Part shown: one piece after another, positions 1 to 8,938 of the stretch
Layout of the letters: each line of letters opens with the position of its first letter
Position numbering within the stretch: the stretch's first letter is position 1
NCBI RefSeq assembly: GCF_965137335.1
Contig: NZ_CBCRZD010000002.1
Length of the DNA stretch: 64,000 nucleotides
Strand: one strand, 5' to 3'
DNA from: Empedobacter stercoris
GTDB taxonomy: Bacteria; Bacteroidota; Bacteroidia; Flavobacteriales; Weeksellaceae
The notes under the pieces: generated by a model
Databases searched by the model: none
Told to the model about the DNA's origin: nothing
Seen by the model: the letters and a program-made list of their open reading frames with translations, nothing else
Translations under genes and position numbers: made by a program

Positions 1-714
1 ATCTGTTCTTAGGTTGGTACCTAATGTATAAGTTGCTCCTACATACAAATTATTTGTTTTACCAATTTTCTTTGTATACATTGATCCTAACGTAAATTGA
101 GCGCCACGATAATTAGATTTATCACTATAATCAACAGCTAAACTTGCTCCATCTACAGCTAAGACTTCGTTACGTTTTAACTCTCCGAATAAATAATTAA
201 CGCGTAACCCTAAAGAAAATCCTTTGGCAAGATTTCTCGAGTAAAAAGCATGAATACTATTTAATCCACCCTCTCCTTTCATTTGGACTGATTGTTTAAC
301 ATCATTTCTTTCTGATGTATTCATGATATCATATCCAAGGGCTGAATAAGGTTGAAAACCTAATCCAAAACTTCCTTTTTCTCCAACAGGGAATGCTAAT
401 GAGATATTAGAAACGTTAAAACGACCCGCGTTTTCTTTGTCTGTTCCAGATTTGAAATTATAATTTGTTCCACTTCCACTTGCGTTGAAAGTCGTCATAC
501 GCAAATTTTGGTTAGCTGCCGGATTTGAAAAGTTTGCACTTTGACCGAAAGGATTCGTAGGAACTGTTGAAATACCGCCCATACCAGCTTGTTCCGTATT
601 ATTATCAAATAATTGCTCCCCCACACCGTAAGCCGAATAGGGAGAAACTGATATTGATTGAGCTTTTATTGTTACCACGCTTAATAGTGATAAACTACAA
701 ATAATCCACTTCAT
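1..714 (-). CDS. Outer-membrane barrel protein, 3' end cut off by window edge
   Basis: Reading the minus strand from the ATG at 714 gives an uninterrupted frame to the window edge, so about 238 residues are seen and the C-terminus lies outside. It starts with a Sec signal peptide (MKWIICSLSLLSVVTIKAQ) followed by a mature N-terminus with SPYSAYGVGE, as in flavobacterial putative outer-membrane proteins of the FadL/OmpP1-like group whose mature part begins SPYSRFG. Alternating hydrophobic and polar stretches with many Gly and Tyr fit beta strands. No substrate can be named. A possible -7 element (CATATTTG on the minus strand, 743-750) lies upstream. Family assignment is by resemblance only. 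Confidence 0.7.
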   Translation of the reverse strand, partial: MKWIICSLSLLSVVTIKAQSISVSPYSAYGVGEQLFDNNTEQAGMGGISTVPTNPFGQSANFSNPAANQNLRMTTFNASGSGTNYNFKSGTDKENAGRFNVSNISLAFPVGEKGSFGLGFQPYSALGYDIMNTSERNDVKQSVQMKGEGGLNSIHAFYSRNLAKGFSLGLRVNYLFGELKRNEVLAVDGASLAVDYSDKSNYRGAQFTLGSMYTKKIGKTNNLYVGATYTLGTNLRTD

Positions 715-916
715 TATGAATGTATAATAGAATTCTAAGACGCAAATATGATGATTTGTTGCGAATTGTAAAAATTAGATTGCAAAAATGAGCTGTTAAA
801 TCTCTATTAAAATATTTAACCCCCTTTATTTTCGGTAAAGATAAAAAATATTTTAAATTTATTTCTCGGTAAATGAACAAGATAGCGTTTTTGGCTAAAA
901 AATATTTTAAATAATG

Positions 917-947
917 TTTGGTAGAATAGATTTTCGCTCTATATTTG
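917..947 (+). promoter_or_regulatory. Promoter of tRNA-Phe
   Basis: A -33 TTTG at 917-920 and a -7 TATATTTG at 940-947 are separated by exactly 19 bases, matching the known Bacteroidota housekeeping sigma consensus TTTG-N19-TAnnTTTG. The stretch around the -7 element is identical to that of the plus-strand tRNA-Asn gene at 34.3 kb. Confidence 0.8.
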
Positions 948-962
948 CATCACAATTAAGGC

Positions 963-1035
963 GGTGCCTTAGCTCAGTTGGTAGAGCAAAGGACTGAAAA
1001 TCCTTGTGTCCCTGGTTCGATTCCTGGAGGCACCA
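963..1035 (+). tRNA. tRNA-Phe (GAA)
   Basis: A 73-base cloverleaf folds with acceptor stem GGTGCCT/AGGCACC, D-arm GCTC...GAGC, anticodon loop CTGAAAA giving anticodon GAA, and T-arm CCTGG-TTCGATT-CCTGG. The discriminator is A. The 3' CCA is not encoded (A is followed by CTG), so it must be added after transcription. Confidence 0.97.
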
Positions 1036-1041
1036 CTGCTT

Positions 1042-1076
1042 AAAACCTCAATCATTTCGATTGAGGTTTTTTTTAT
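1042..1076 (+). terminator. Terminator of tRNA-Phe
   Basis: A 12-bp stem (1042-1053 with 59-70 of the same kilobase, i.e. 1059-1070) closes a 5-base loop and runs into eight T. It lies 7 bases after the tRNA. Confidence 0.85.
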
Positions 1077-1117
1077 TTATTACTTTTTGATCTAAAATTT
1101 TCTTCAATAATTTACAA

Positions 1118-1150
1118 CAAAAAAAAACCGACACATTCCTGTGTCGGTTT
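1118..1150 (-). terminator. Terminator of acnA
   Basis: Read on the minus strand, a 10-bp stem AAACCGACAC/GTGTCGGTTT with a 6-base loop is followed by a run of T. It lies 26 bases after the acnA stop. Confidence 0.85.
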
Positions 1151-1175
1151 CATTTATTTAAAAAACTTAAATTAA

Positions 1176-3440
1176 TTAAGCTTGTTGTGCTTTGATTAAG
1201 TTTAATGCTGAACCTGCTTTAAACCACTCAATTTGTTGCTCATTATATGTATGATTTGCTAAGATTGCATCTTTAGATCCATCTGCATGCACCAATTCGA
1301 TTGTTAATGGTTTTTCTGGAGCAAACTCTGTTAAGTCCACAAAGTTGATTGTATCATCTTCTTGTACTTTATCATAATCTGCTTTATCTGCAAATGTCAA
1401 TGCTAACATCCCTTGTTTTTTAAGGTTAGTTTCATGAATACGTGCAAAAGAACGAACCAATACAGCTACTGCTCCCAAATGGCGAGGTTGCATTGCAGCA
1501 TGCTCACGTGAAGAACCTTCTCCATAGTTTTCGTCTCCTACAATTACAGATGGTACTCCAGCTGCTTTATAAGCGCGCGCCGTATCTGGTACAGGACCAT
1601 ATTCACCTGTTAATTGATTTTTAACTGAATTGACGTCTTGGTTAAATGCATTTACTGCACCAATCAGAGTATTATTCGAAATATTATCCAAGTGTCCACG
1701 GAAACGTAACCAAGGTCCCGCCATAGAGATATGGTCTGTTGTACATTTTCCGAATGCTTTGATTAATAGTTCTGCTCCTGTAATATTTTCACCATTCCAA
1801 GGTTTGAAACCTTCTAATAGTTGTAAACGCTCAGAAGATGGATTAACAATAACTTCTACTTTCGATCCGTCTTCAACTGGTGCTTGATATCCATTATCTT
1901 CATATTCATAACCTTTGCTTGGTAATTCCTCTCCTTTTGGAGCATCAAGCATAACCTCTTCTCCGTTTTTATTAATCAACTTATCTGTTTGTGGATTAAA
2001 ATCTAAACGTCCTGAAATTGCAATTGCCGCAACCATTTCTGGAGAAGTTACAAATGCATAGGTATTTGGATTTCCATCTGCACGTTTTTTGAAGTTACGA
2101 TTGAATGAATGAACGATTGTATTTTTTTCTTCTTTATCAGCACCTTCACGATCCCATTGCCCAATACATGGTCCACAAGCATTCGTAAAAATAACTGCAT
2201 CTAAATCTTCGAACGTTTTTAACAAACCATCACGATCTGCTGTATAACGAACAACTTCTGAACCTGGATTAATTCCGAAAGAAGACTTTACTTCCAATCC
2301 TTTGTCTAAAGCTTGTTGAGCGATAGAAGCAGCTCGAGATAAATCTTCGTAAGATGAGTTTGTACAAGATCCGATTAATCCCCATTCTACATCCAAAGGC
2401 CAACCATTAGCTGCTGCTGTTTCTTTCATTTTAGAAACTGGTGTCATCAAATCTGGTGTGAAAGGTCCATTCAAACGAGGTTCTAATTCAGATAAATTAA
2501 TTTCAATCAATTGATCGTAGAAATTTTCTGGATTTGCATAAACTTCATCATCCGAACGTAAGTAAGCTTTATGTTGATTTGCAGCATCTGCCACGTCATT
2601 ACGATCTGTAGCTCTTAAATATCTTTCCGAAGCGTCGTCATAAGCAAAGATTGAAGTCGTTGCTCCAATTTCTGCACCCATGTTACAGATAGTTCCTTTT
2701 CCTGTTGCAGATAAAGATTCTGCTCCTTCACCAAAATATTCTACAATAGCTCCTGTTCCACCTTTAACAGTTAATAATCCAGCGACTTCAAGAATAACAT
2801 CTTTTGGTGCTGCCCATCCTGATAATTTACCTGTTAATTTAACACCAATTAATTTTGGCATTTTTAACTCCCATGCCATTCCAGACATTACATCAACAGC
2901 GTCAGCACCACCAACACCAATTGCAACCATTCCCAGTCCACCTGCATTTGGCGTATGAGAATCGGTACCAATCATCATTCCTCCAGGAAAAGCATAGTTC
3001 TCTAACACCACTTGGTGAATAATACCTGCACCTGGTTGCCAGAATCCGATACCATATTTATTTGAAACAGATTCTAAGAAATTAAATACCTCCGAAGATT
3101 TATTAATTGCTTCTTGTAAATCAGTTTTTGCACCAACTTTAGCTTGAATCAAGTGATCACAGTGAACTGTAGAAGGAACAGCTGTTTTGGTTTTACCAGC
3201 TTGCATAAATTGTAATAAAGCCATCTGAGCAGTTGCATCTTGCATTGCAACTCGATCTGGTGCAAAATCTACATAAGACTCGCCTCTTGTGTATGCTTGT
3301 GTTGGATTTCCATCAAACAAGTGAGCATATAAAATTTTCTCCGAATACGTTAAAGGACGCCCCACGATAGCTCTTGCAGCATCAACACGTTCTTGCATTT
3401 TAGCATAAACGCCTTTGATCATATTTATATCAAATGCCAT
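1176..3440 (-). CDS. acnA: Aconitate hydratase, AcnA/mitochondrial type
   Basis: Isomerises citrate to isocitrate via cis-aconitate in the TCA cycle, in the cytoplasm, using a [4Fe-4S] cluster. The 754-residue protein is the length of the mitochondrial-type (ACO2-like) aconitases found in Bacteroidota. Cluster ligands are visible as Cys359 in GSCTNSS and Cys422/Cys425 in NACGPCIG; the swivelling C-terminal domain carries the GSSREHAA motif. The ATG at 3440 is followed directly by a family-like N-terminus (MAFDINMIKGVY). It follows acnB on the same strand, 189 bases downstream, but acnB has its own terminator in the gap, so the two are probably separate transcripts. Having both unrelated aconitase types side by side is known from other flavobacteria. 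Confidence 0.95.
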   Translation of the reverse strand: MAFDINMIKGVYAKMQERVDAARAIVGRPLTYSEKILYAHLFDGNPTQAYTRGESYVDFAPDRVAMQDATAQMALLQFMQAGKTKTAVPSTVHCDHLIQAKVGAKTDLQEAINKSSEVFNFLESVSNKYGIGFWQPGAGIIHQVVLENYAFPGGMMIGTDSHTPNAGGLGMVAIGVGGADAVDVMSGMAWELKMPKLIGVKLTGKLSGWAAPKDVILEVAGLLTVKGGTGAIVEYFGEGAESLSATGKGTICNMGAEIGATTSIFAYDDASERYLRATDRNDVADAANQHKAYLRSDDEVYANPENFYDQLIEINLSELEPRLNGPFTPDLMTPVSKMKETAAANGWPLDVEWGLIGSCTNSSYEDLSRAASIAQQALDKGLEVKSSFGINPGSEVVRYTADRDGLLKTFEDLDAVIFTNACGPCIGQWDREGADKEEKNTIVHSFNRNFKKRADGNPNTYAFVTSPEMVAAIAISGRLDFNPQTDKLINKNGEEVMLDAPKGEELPSKGYEYEDNGYQAPVEDGSKVEVIVNPSSERLQLLEGFKPWNGENITGAELLIKAFGKCTTDHISMAGPWLRFRGHLDNISNNTLIGAVNAFNQDVNSVKNQLTGEYGPVPDTARAYKAAGVPSVIVGDENYGEGSSREHAAMQPRHLGAVAVLVRSFARIHETNLKKQGMLALTFADKADYDKVQEDDTINFVDLTEFAPEKPLTIELVHADGSKDAILANHTYNEQQIEWFKAGSALNLIKAQQA

Positions 3441-3574
3441 AATAATTGTTTTTATTTTATTGGTTTAAATTCATCAAAAAATATACCCCAATATACTGAA
3501 TTATTTAATATTTAACATCTTTTGAGGATTATAATCTTTTTAAAACAACCCTAACTCATTTAAGATTAACACAT

Positions 3575-3603
3575 AAAAAAAGCTGATCTAAAATAGATCA
3601 GCC
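3575..3603 (-). terminator. Terminator of acnB
   Basis: On the minus strand a 9-bp stem GCTGATCTA/TAGATCAGC with a 3-base loop is followed by seven T. It is 27 bases after the acnB stop and separates acnB from acnA. Confidence 0.85.
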
Positions 3604-3629
3604 ATGATTATATTCTCTTTCACGAACGA

Positions 3630-6392
3630 TTAGTTCATAGAAATTGGTTTAAACTTTGTTAAGTTGATTCCTTCAACAGCAGCTTTGTACTCTTCGATAG
3701 AAGGAATACGTCCTAAAATTGCTGATAAAACAACTACTGGCGTAGATGCTAATAAAGATTCTCCTTTTTTACCATCACGATCCTCAACAACACGACCTTG
3801 GAAAAGACGCGTTGAAGTAGCCATTACAGTATCACCTCTTTCCGCTTTTTCTTGGTTACCCATACATAAGTTACAACCAGGACGCTCTAAGTACATAATG
3901 TTTTCATATTCTGTACGTGCTTCTGACTTAGGTAACAAGTCGCTAAACTCAAATCCTGAGTATTTTTGTAACATTTCCCAATCACCTTCTGCTTTTAATT
4001 CATCGATGATGTTGTAAGTAGGCGCTGCAACAACTAAAGGAGCTTTGAACTCAACTTTACCATTCGCTTTCTCTACATTACGTAACATTTGAGAAACTAT
4101 TTTTAAATCGTCTTTATGCACCATACAAGAACCTACGAAACCTAAATCTACGTGTTTATCACCACCATAGTAAGTTAAGTCACGGATTGTATCGTGTGTA
4201 TAACGTTTAGAAACATCCGCATTATTTACGTCTGGATCGGCAATCATTGGCTCTTCGATAATATCTAAGTCAATTACTACTTCCGCGTAATATTTTGCAT
4301 TTGCATCTGGCGTTAAAGCAGGTTTAACACCTGTTTTAATTTCTTCGATACGTTTGTTAGCTTTATCGATTAATCCTTGTAACACTTGGTTTTTGTTATC
4401 CATTCCTTTCTCGATCATGATTTGGATACGAGATTTTGCAATTTCTAACGATTGGATTAATGTATCATCTTGAGAAATACAGATAGATGCTTTCGCTTTC
4501 ATTTCTGCAGTCCAGTCTGTAAATGTAAACGCTTGATCTGCTAATAATGTACCGATATGTACCTCAATGATACGACCTTGGAATACATTTTCACCGTCAA
4601 ATTGTTTCAACATTTGCGCTTGCGTAGCATGAACCACATCACGGAAATCCATGTGTTGTTTCATTTCTCCTTTGAAAGTCACTTTTACAGACTCTGGAAT
4701 TGGCATTGCAGCCTCACCAGTTGCCAAAGCTAATGCTACAGTTCCAGAATCGGCACCAAAAGCAACTCCTTTAGACATACGTGTGTGCGAGTCACCACCA
4801 ATGATGATTGCCCATTCGTCCACAGTAATATCGTTCAATACTTTGTGGATAACGTCTGTCATTGAGTGGTAAACTCCTTTCGGGTCACGTGCTGTGATTA
4901 CCCCGAAGTCGTTCATGAACTTCATCAATTTAGGGATGTTAGCTTGCGCTTTTTTGTCCCATACTGATGCAGTGTGACATCCTGATTGGTAAGCACCATC
5001 TACAGTTGGAGCGATTACTGTTGCTGCCATTGATTCCAACTCTTGCGCTGTCATCAAACCTGTAGTATCTTGAGAACCTACGATGTTTACTTTAACACGA
5101 ACGTCAGATCCAGCGTGCAATACTTTTCCTGGAGTTACACCTACTGCGTTTTTGTTGAAGATTTTCTCTACAGCTGTCAATCCTTGACCTTCGATAGAAA
5201 CTTCTTTAGAAGGAGCAAATACTGTTGGAGCAGTGATTCCTAATGTTTCAGCAGCAAACGTTTGAATTTTCTTACCAAATACGATAGCATAAGAACCACC
5301 TGCTTTGATAAATTCTAATTTTTGAGGAGTTAACGATTTAGAAATATCTTTCAATTCTTTATCTCCGTTGTATAATTTTTTAGTCTTCGTATTAATTGTC
5401 AATACAGTTCCAGTTTCTACTGAATAAGCTTGCTCTAATACGATGTCTCCGTTTTCGTTACGAACTACGTTTCCGTTTTCGTCCACTTTCTTCACCCAGT
5501 TTTGTAAGTCGATACCGATACCACCAGTAACGTCAACTGTCGTTAAGAAGATTGGAGAAATTCCGTTTGTTCCAGCAACGATAGGTGCGATGTTCACGAA
5601 AGGTACATAAGGAGAAGCTTGTTTACCAGTCCACAATGCTACGTTGTTTACACCTGACATACGAGAAGACCCTACCCCCATTGTTCCTTTTTCAGCGATC
5701 AACATAACAGAAGCATCTGGGTGTTTCGCTTTCAAAGCAACAATTTCTTGCTGTTGCTCAGGCGTCATCATACATTTTCCGTGTAATTCACGGTCTGAAC
5801 GAGAGTGCGCTTGATTTCCTGGAGAAAGTAAGTCAGTAGAAATATCCCCTTCTGCAGCGATATAAGTTACAACTTTAATTTCTTCTGGAACTTCTGGCAA
5901 TTTTGTAAAAAATTCCGCTTTTGCGTAACTCTCTAAAATATCTTTTGCAATTGTGTTTCCTACTTTGTAAGCATCAGCTAAACGAGCTGTATCTGCATCA
6001 TATAAGAAAACTTGTGTTTTAAGAACTTCCGCCGCTTGTTTTGCAATTTCTTCATCATTTCCTAAAGCTAAATCTAAAAGAACTTCAATTGAAGGACCTC
6101 CTTTCATGTGAGATAACAATTCGAATGCAAATGTTGGTGTAATTTCAGCAACAGTTGCTTCTCCTAAAATAATCTCTTTTAAAAATTTTGCTTTTACACC
6201 TGCAGCAGAAGTTGTACCTGGCAACGTGTTATAGATAAAGAATTTAACAGAATCCTCTCGGTATTCGCTGTTAACATCTTTAATTTGATTAATGATTTCA
6301 CTTAGTAATTCTGCACCATCAATTGGTTTTGGATGTAAACCTTGACCTTTTCTTTCTTCAATCTCGTTAAGATACTCTTGGTAAAGACTCAT
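3630..6392 (-). CDS. acnB: Aconitate hydratase B
   Basis: Bifunctional aconitate hydratase 2 (2-methylisocitrate dehydratase in many bacteria), a cytoplasmic [4Fe-4S] enzyme of the TCA cycle. The 920-residue length and the N-terminus MSLYQEYLNEIEERK match AcnB, which has an extra HEAT-like domain and the swivel domain in front of the catalytic core. Cluster ligands are seen as Cys756 (GSCMVH) and Cys840/Cys843 (GCNLCMG). The methylmalonyl-CoA genes meaB and mutB elsewhere in the window make propionate metabolism plausible, but nothing here proves a methylcitrate role. A 718-base non-coding region lies upstream, shared with argH. AcnB and AcnA are distant enough that one did not arise recently from the other. 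Confidence 0.95.
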   Translation of the reverse strand: MSLYQEYLNEIEERKGQGLHPKPIDGAELLSEIINQIKDVNSEYREDSVKFFIYNTLPGTTSAAGVKAKFLKEIILGEATVAEITPTFAFELLSHMKGGPSIEVLLDLALGNDEEIAKQAAEVLKTQVFLYDADTARLADAYKVGNTIAKDILESYAKAEFFTKLPEVPEEIKVVTYIAAEGDISTDLLSPGNQAHSRSDRELHGKCMMTPEQQQEIVALKAKHPDASVMLIAEKGTMGVGSSRMSGVNNVALWTGKQASPYVPFVNIAPIVAGTNGISPIFLTTVDVTGGIGIDLQNWVKKVDENGNVVRNENGDIVLEQAYSVETGTVLTINTKTKKLYNGDKELKDISKSLTPQKLEFIKAGGSYAIVFGKKIQTFAAETLGITAPTVFAPSKEVSIEGQGLTAVEKIFNKNAVGVTPGKVLHAGSDVRVKVNIVGSQDTTGLMTAQELESMAATVIAPTVDGAYQSGCHTASVWDKKAQANIPKLMKFMNDFGVITARDPKGVYHSMTDVIHKVLNDITVDEWAIIIGGDSHTRMSKGVAFGADSGTVALALATGEAAMPIPESVKVTFKGEMKQHMDFRDVVHATQAQMLKQFDGENVFQGRIIEVHIGTLLADQAFTFTDWTAEMKAKASICISQDDTLIQSLEIAKSRIQIMIEKGMDNKNQVLQGLIDKANKRIEEIKTGVKPALTPDANAKYYAEVVIDLDIIEEPMIADPDVNNADVSKRYTHDTIRDLTYYGGDKHVDLGFVGSCMVHKDDLKIVSQMLRNVEKANGKVEFKAPLVVAAPTYNIIDELKAEGDWEMLQKYSGFEFSDLLPKSEARTEYENIMYLERPGCNLCMGNQEKAERGDTVMATSTRLFQGRVVEDRDGKKGESLLASTPVVVLSAILGRIPSIEEYKAAVEGINLTKFKPISMN

Positions 6393-7110
6393 AATTATCT
6401 ATCTTTTCTTTTAATATTAAAGATTGTTTAAAATCAAGCTACTTACACCTGATTTCATCCAATCAAAATGAATTATATAATAACACTTCGCTGTATCGTT
6501 ACATCTTATGCCTAATTATTTTTCAACAAAAAATCATTTTTGGCATAGGTAACCACTGTTATCAGAATACAAACTAAGTATGTAATTTTGTAAAGTTGCC
6601 ATTTAAAAACAATAACCATCACTTAATCAATAATTAAACTGATTGAAATTACTTTTTAAATTTTTATTATCACACAAATTTTTAGTTAAAAAGCATTGTA
6701 ATTAATCATAATTTGGCATACAAAATTACGTTTATAGTAACGATTTCTCATCAAAGGATGATATATTTTAGTTATATTCTAATAATTTAGAACTATTATA
6801 AAAAAGATGTAAATTTCACTTTTACAATCAATTAAACGTAAATAAATAGAAGTTAAAAATATAACGTATTCTAAAATATCAACTTCATAATTTTAAGCCC
6901 TTTTTTTTACGAAATTGAATTAATTATAAATTTTAATAACTATTCAATAATCAATCTTTAGAATTGCTATCAATCATTTAAACAATCTCAAAAATCAATC
7001 AAAAATATTCAATATGAATAAATATTGTATATTTATAATAATTATACAATTATAATGAGATATTATACAAGTTTTTAGTAACTTTGCCCCCTTAATTCAT
7101 TATTATAAAT
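6393..7110. other. Non-coding divergent intergenic region acnB/argH
   Basis: These 718 bases are extremely AT-rich and hold no convincing reading frame or RNA gene. They must contain the divergent promoters. A -7-like TAnnTTTG for acnB occurs on the minus strand at 6721-6728, which would give a leader of about 330 bases; its -33 partner is poorly spaced. The argH -7 element is at 7079-7086. I see no other structure. Confidence 0.6.
7079..7086 (+). promoter_or_regulatory. -7 element of argH promoter
   Basis: TAACTTTG matches the Bacteroidota -7 consensus TAnnTTTG and lies 24 bases before the argH ATG. A clear -33 TTTG at the usual distance is not seen. Confidence 0.5.
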
Positions 7111-8412
7111 ATGAAACTTTGGGATAAAGGTTTTACCATTAATGATAAAATCGAAAAATTTACTGTCGGAAAAGACAGAGAATTAGATGCTCATCTTGCA
7201 AAATATGATGCGTTAGCATCAAAAGCACAAGCGAACATGCTCGCAAAAACAGGTTTGATAACAAACGAAGAAAACGATGCATTACAACTTGCTTTGGATG
7301 AGATTTTGACATTAATTGCTGCGAACAATTTCGAAATAGACGAAAATTACGAAGATATACATTCAAAAATTGAGGCTTTTTTAATTGAGAAAACCGGTGA
7401 TGCTGGAAAAAAAATTCACGTTGCACGTTCTCGAAACGATCAAGTTTTGGTAGCAATTCAACTTTTTGAAAAAGAATATCTAAAACAGACAACTGAAAAA
7501 ATTGTCCATTTAATTGAAATCTTTTTAAAAAAAGCAGACGAATTTAAAAATCATCAATTACCAGGATATACGCATTTTCAGGCTGCTATGCCAAGTAGTT
7601 TCGGAATGTGGTTTTCTGCTTATGCAGAAAGTTTATTGACCGATTTATACTTTTTTGAAGCTGCATTTAAAATTTCTGACCAAAATCCATTAGGTTCTGG
7701 AGCTGGTTTTGGAACAAGTTTTCCAATTGATCGTTTGCAAACAACACAAGAATTAGGTTTTTCAGAGATTTTAGTTTCATCTGTCGGAGCTCAAATGCTT
7801 CGTGGAAAAACAGAAAAATCTGTTGCATCTGCTTTGGCAATGATTTGTGGCACATTGTCGAAAATGTCTTATGATTTGGTTCTATACAATTCGCAAGATT
7901 TAGCTTTCGTTAAATTACCAAATGAGATGACAACTGGCTCATCGATTATGCCACATAAGAAAAACCCAGATGTTTTTGAATTAACTCGTGCACATTGTAA
8001 TAGAATTCAGGCATTGCCAAATGACATTATGATGACGGTCAATAATTTACCAAGTGGTTATCATCGTGATTATCAGATTTTGAAAGAAATCTTATTTGAA
8101 CCAATGATGCAATTTGATAACATTATTGACATCTTAACTTTTGCAATTCCTCAACTTCAGATTAAAGACAACTATATGAATCAGGAAAAATATGATCCGA
8201 TTTATACCGTGGAAAATATTAACGAAGCCATTAAAAATGGAACACCTTTCCGCGATGCTTACAAAGAAGTTGGATTATCTGTAGAAAATGGAACGTATAT
8301 TCCGCACAAAGAATTTAAAACAACACATATCGGAAGTATTCATAATTTGAGATTAGATTTGATTTCGAATAAAGTTGAAAAATTCAAATTAGAAGCCCAA
8401 GTAATGAAATAA
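7111..8412 (+). CDS. argH: Argininosuccinate lyase
   Basis: Cleaves argininosuccinate to arginine and fumarate, the last step of arginine synthesis, as a cytoplasmic homotetramer. The 433-residue protein carries the fumarase/lyase superfamily signature GSSIMPHKKNP at about residues 276-286, and ARSRNDQ near residue 108, where the family binds substrate. It is somewhat shorter than the roughly 460 residues usual for ArgH. No other arginine gene is adjacent, so it is expressed alone between its own -7 element and terminator. The ATG at 7111 is the first in frame and starts at a typical N-terminus (MKLWDKGF). Confidence 0.94.
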   Translation: MKLWDKGFTINDKIEKFTVGKDRELDAHLAKYDALASKAQANMLAKTGLITNEENDALQLALDEILTLIAANNFEIDENYEDIHSKIEAFLIEKTGDAGKKIHVARSRNDQVLVAIQLFEKEYLKQTTEKIVHLIEIFLKKADEFKNHQLPGYTHFQAAMPSSFGMWFSAYAESLLTDLYFFEAAFKISDQNPLGSGAGFGTSFPIDRLQTTQELGFSEILVSSVGAQMLRGKTEKSVASALAMICGTLSKMSYDLVLYNSQDLAFVKLPNEMTTGSSIMPHKKNPDVFELTRAHCNRIQALPNDIMMTVNNLPSGYHRDYQILKEILFEPMMQFDNIIDILTFAIPQLQIKDNYMNQEKYDPIYTVENINEAIKNGTPFRDAYKEVGLSVENGTYIPHKEFKTTHIGSIHNLRLDLISNKVEKFKLEAQVMK

Positions 8413-8436
8413 CTTCTTGTAATTAATAAAAATATC

Positions 8437-8467
8437 AACCTCAACTTCTATAAATTGAGGTTTTTTT
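8437..8467 (+). terminator. Terminator of argH
   Basis: An 8-bp stem AACCTCAA/TTGAGGTT with a 10-base loop is followed by seven T, 24 bases after the argH stop. Confidence 0.8.
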
Positions 8468-8594
8468 AATTTACAATTTTATAATTTCGGAATATTCAAA
8501 CATATAAACAACTGAAATAAAGTATTTTGTAAAATAAAAATCGATTTACAAAATAATTACAACAGATTTTTATTACATAAGGTCAAAATCATTC

Positions 8595-8602
8595 TAACTT
8601 TG
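8595..8602 (+). promoter_or_regulatory. -7 element of the first VDSAA lipoprotein
   Basis: TAACTTTG fits TAnnTTTG and gives a 5' leader of about 40 bases, which is A-rich near the start codon. The -33 element is not obvious. Confidence 0.45.
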
Positions 8603-8647
8603 ACTTATCAAATAACAAATTTGTTTAATCGATTAAAATTTAAAAAA

Positions 8648-8857
8648 ATGAAAAAATTTTTCGCAGTAGTTGCAGTAGCAGCTTTATCATTAGGAGCAGT
8701 ATCTTGTGGAGAGAAAACTGAAGAAGCACCAGTAGAAGAAGCACCAGCAGTTGATTCTTTAGCTACAGCAGCTAACGATTCTACAGCAGCAGTAGTTGAC
8801 TCAGCAGCAGTAGTTGATTCAGCAGCAGTAGTTGATTCAGCAGCAGTAGCTCAATAA
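8648..8857 (+). CDS. Small Ala/Val/Asp/Ser-repeat lipoprotein (copy 1)
   Basis: I do not know a function. The 69-residue product starts with a lipoprotein signal peptide, MKKFFAVVAVAALSLGAVSC, with Cys20 as the lipidation site. The mature part is acidic (EKTEEAPVEEAP) and ends in about three tandem copies of the hexapeptide VVDSAA. At DNA level the unit is 18 bp. I chose the ATG at 8648 because an in-frame ATG at 8600 would add 16 residues before the signal peptide and lie inside the promoter. A paralogue at 58192 has an almost identical signal peptide but a 7-residue unit. Small low-complexity lipoproteins of this kind are common and often abundant in flavobacteria; whether the tail is helical or disordered cannot be told from the sequence. 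Confidence 0.8.
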   Translation: MKKFFAVVAVAALSLGAVSCGEKTEEAPVEEAPAVDSLATAANDSTAAVVDSAAVVDSAAVVDSAAVAQ

Positions 8858-8880
8858 TTTATAGCGAAGCTAAAATATAA

Positions 8881-8913
8881 AATGCGCTTAACTAGGTTAA
8901 GCGCATTTTTTAA
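8881..8913. terminator. Bidirectional terminator, lipoprotein / olsF-like gene
   Basis: A 12-bp perfect stem AATGCGCTTAAC/GTTAAGCGCATT with a 3-base loop is followed by T on the plus strand and preceded by A-rich sequence. It lies between two convergent genes. Confidence 0.8.
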
Positions 8914-8938
8914 TGTTTTAAATTTTCAAGAATAACAA

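Noticed and set aside
695..880. Minus-strand open frame of 61 codons upstream of the truncated outer-membrane gene
   Set aside because: It overlaps the start of the signal-peptide gene in another frame, has no family-like motif and lies in AT-rich promoter sequence.
2680..2958. 92-codon plus-strand frame inside acnA
   Set aside because: Antisense to a well-supported aconitase; Pro- and Thr-rich composition typical of reversed coding sequence.
3664..4017. 117-codon plus-strand frame inside acnB
   Set aside because: Antisense shadow of conserved acnB codons; no start context or homology that I recognise.
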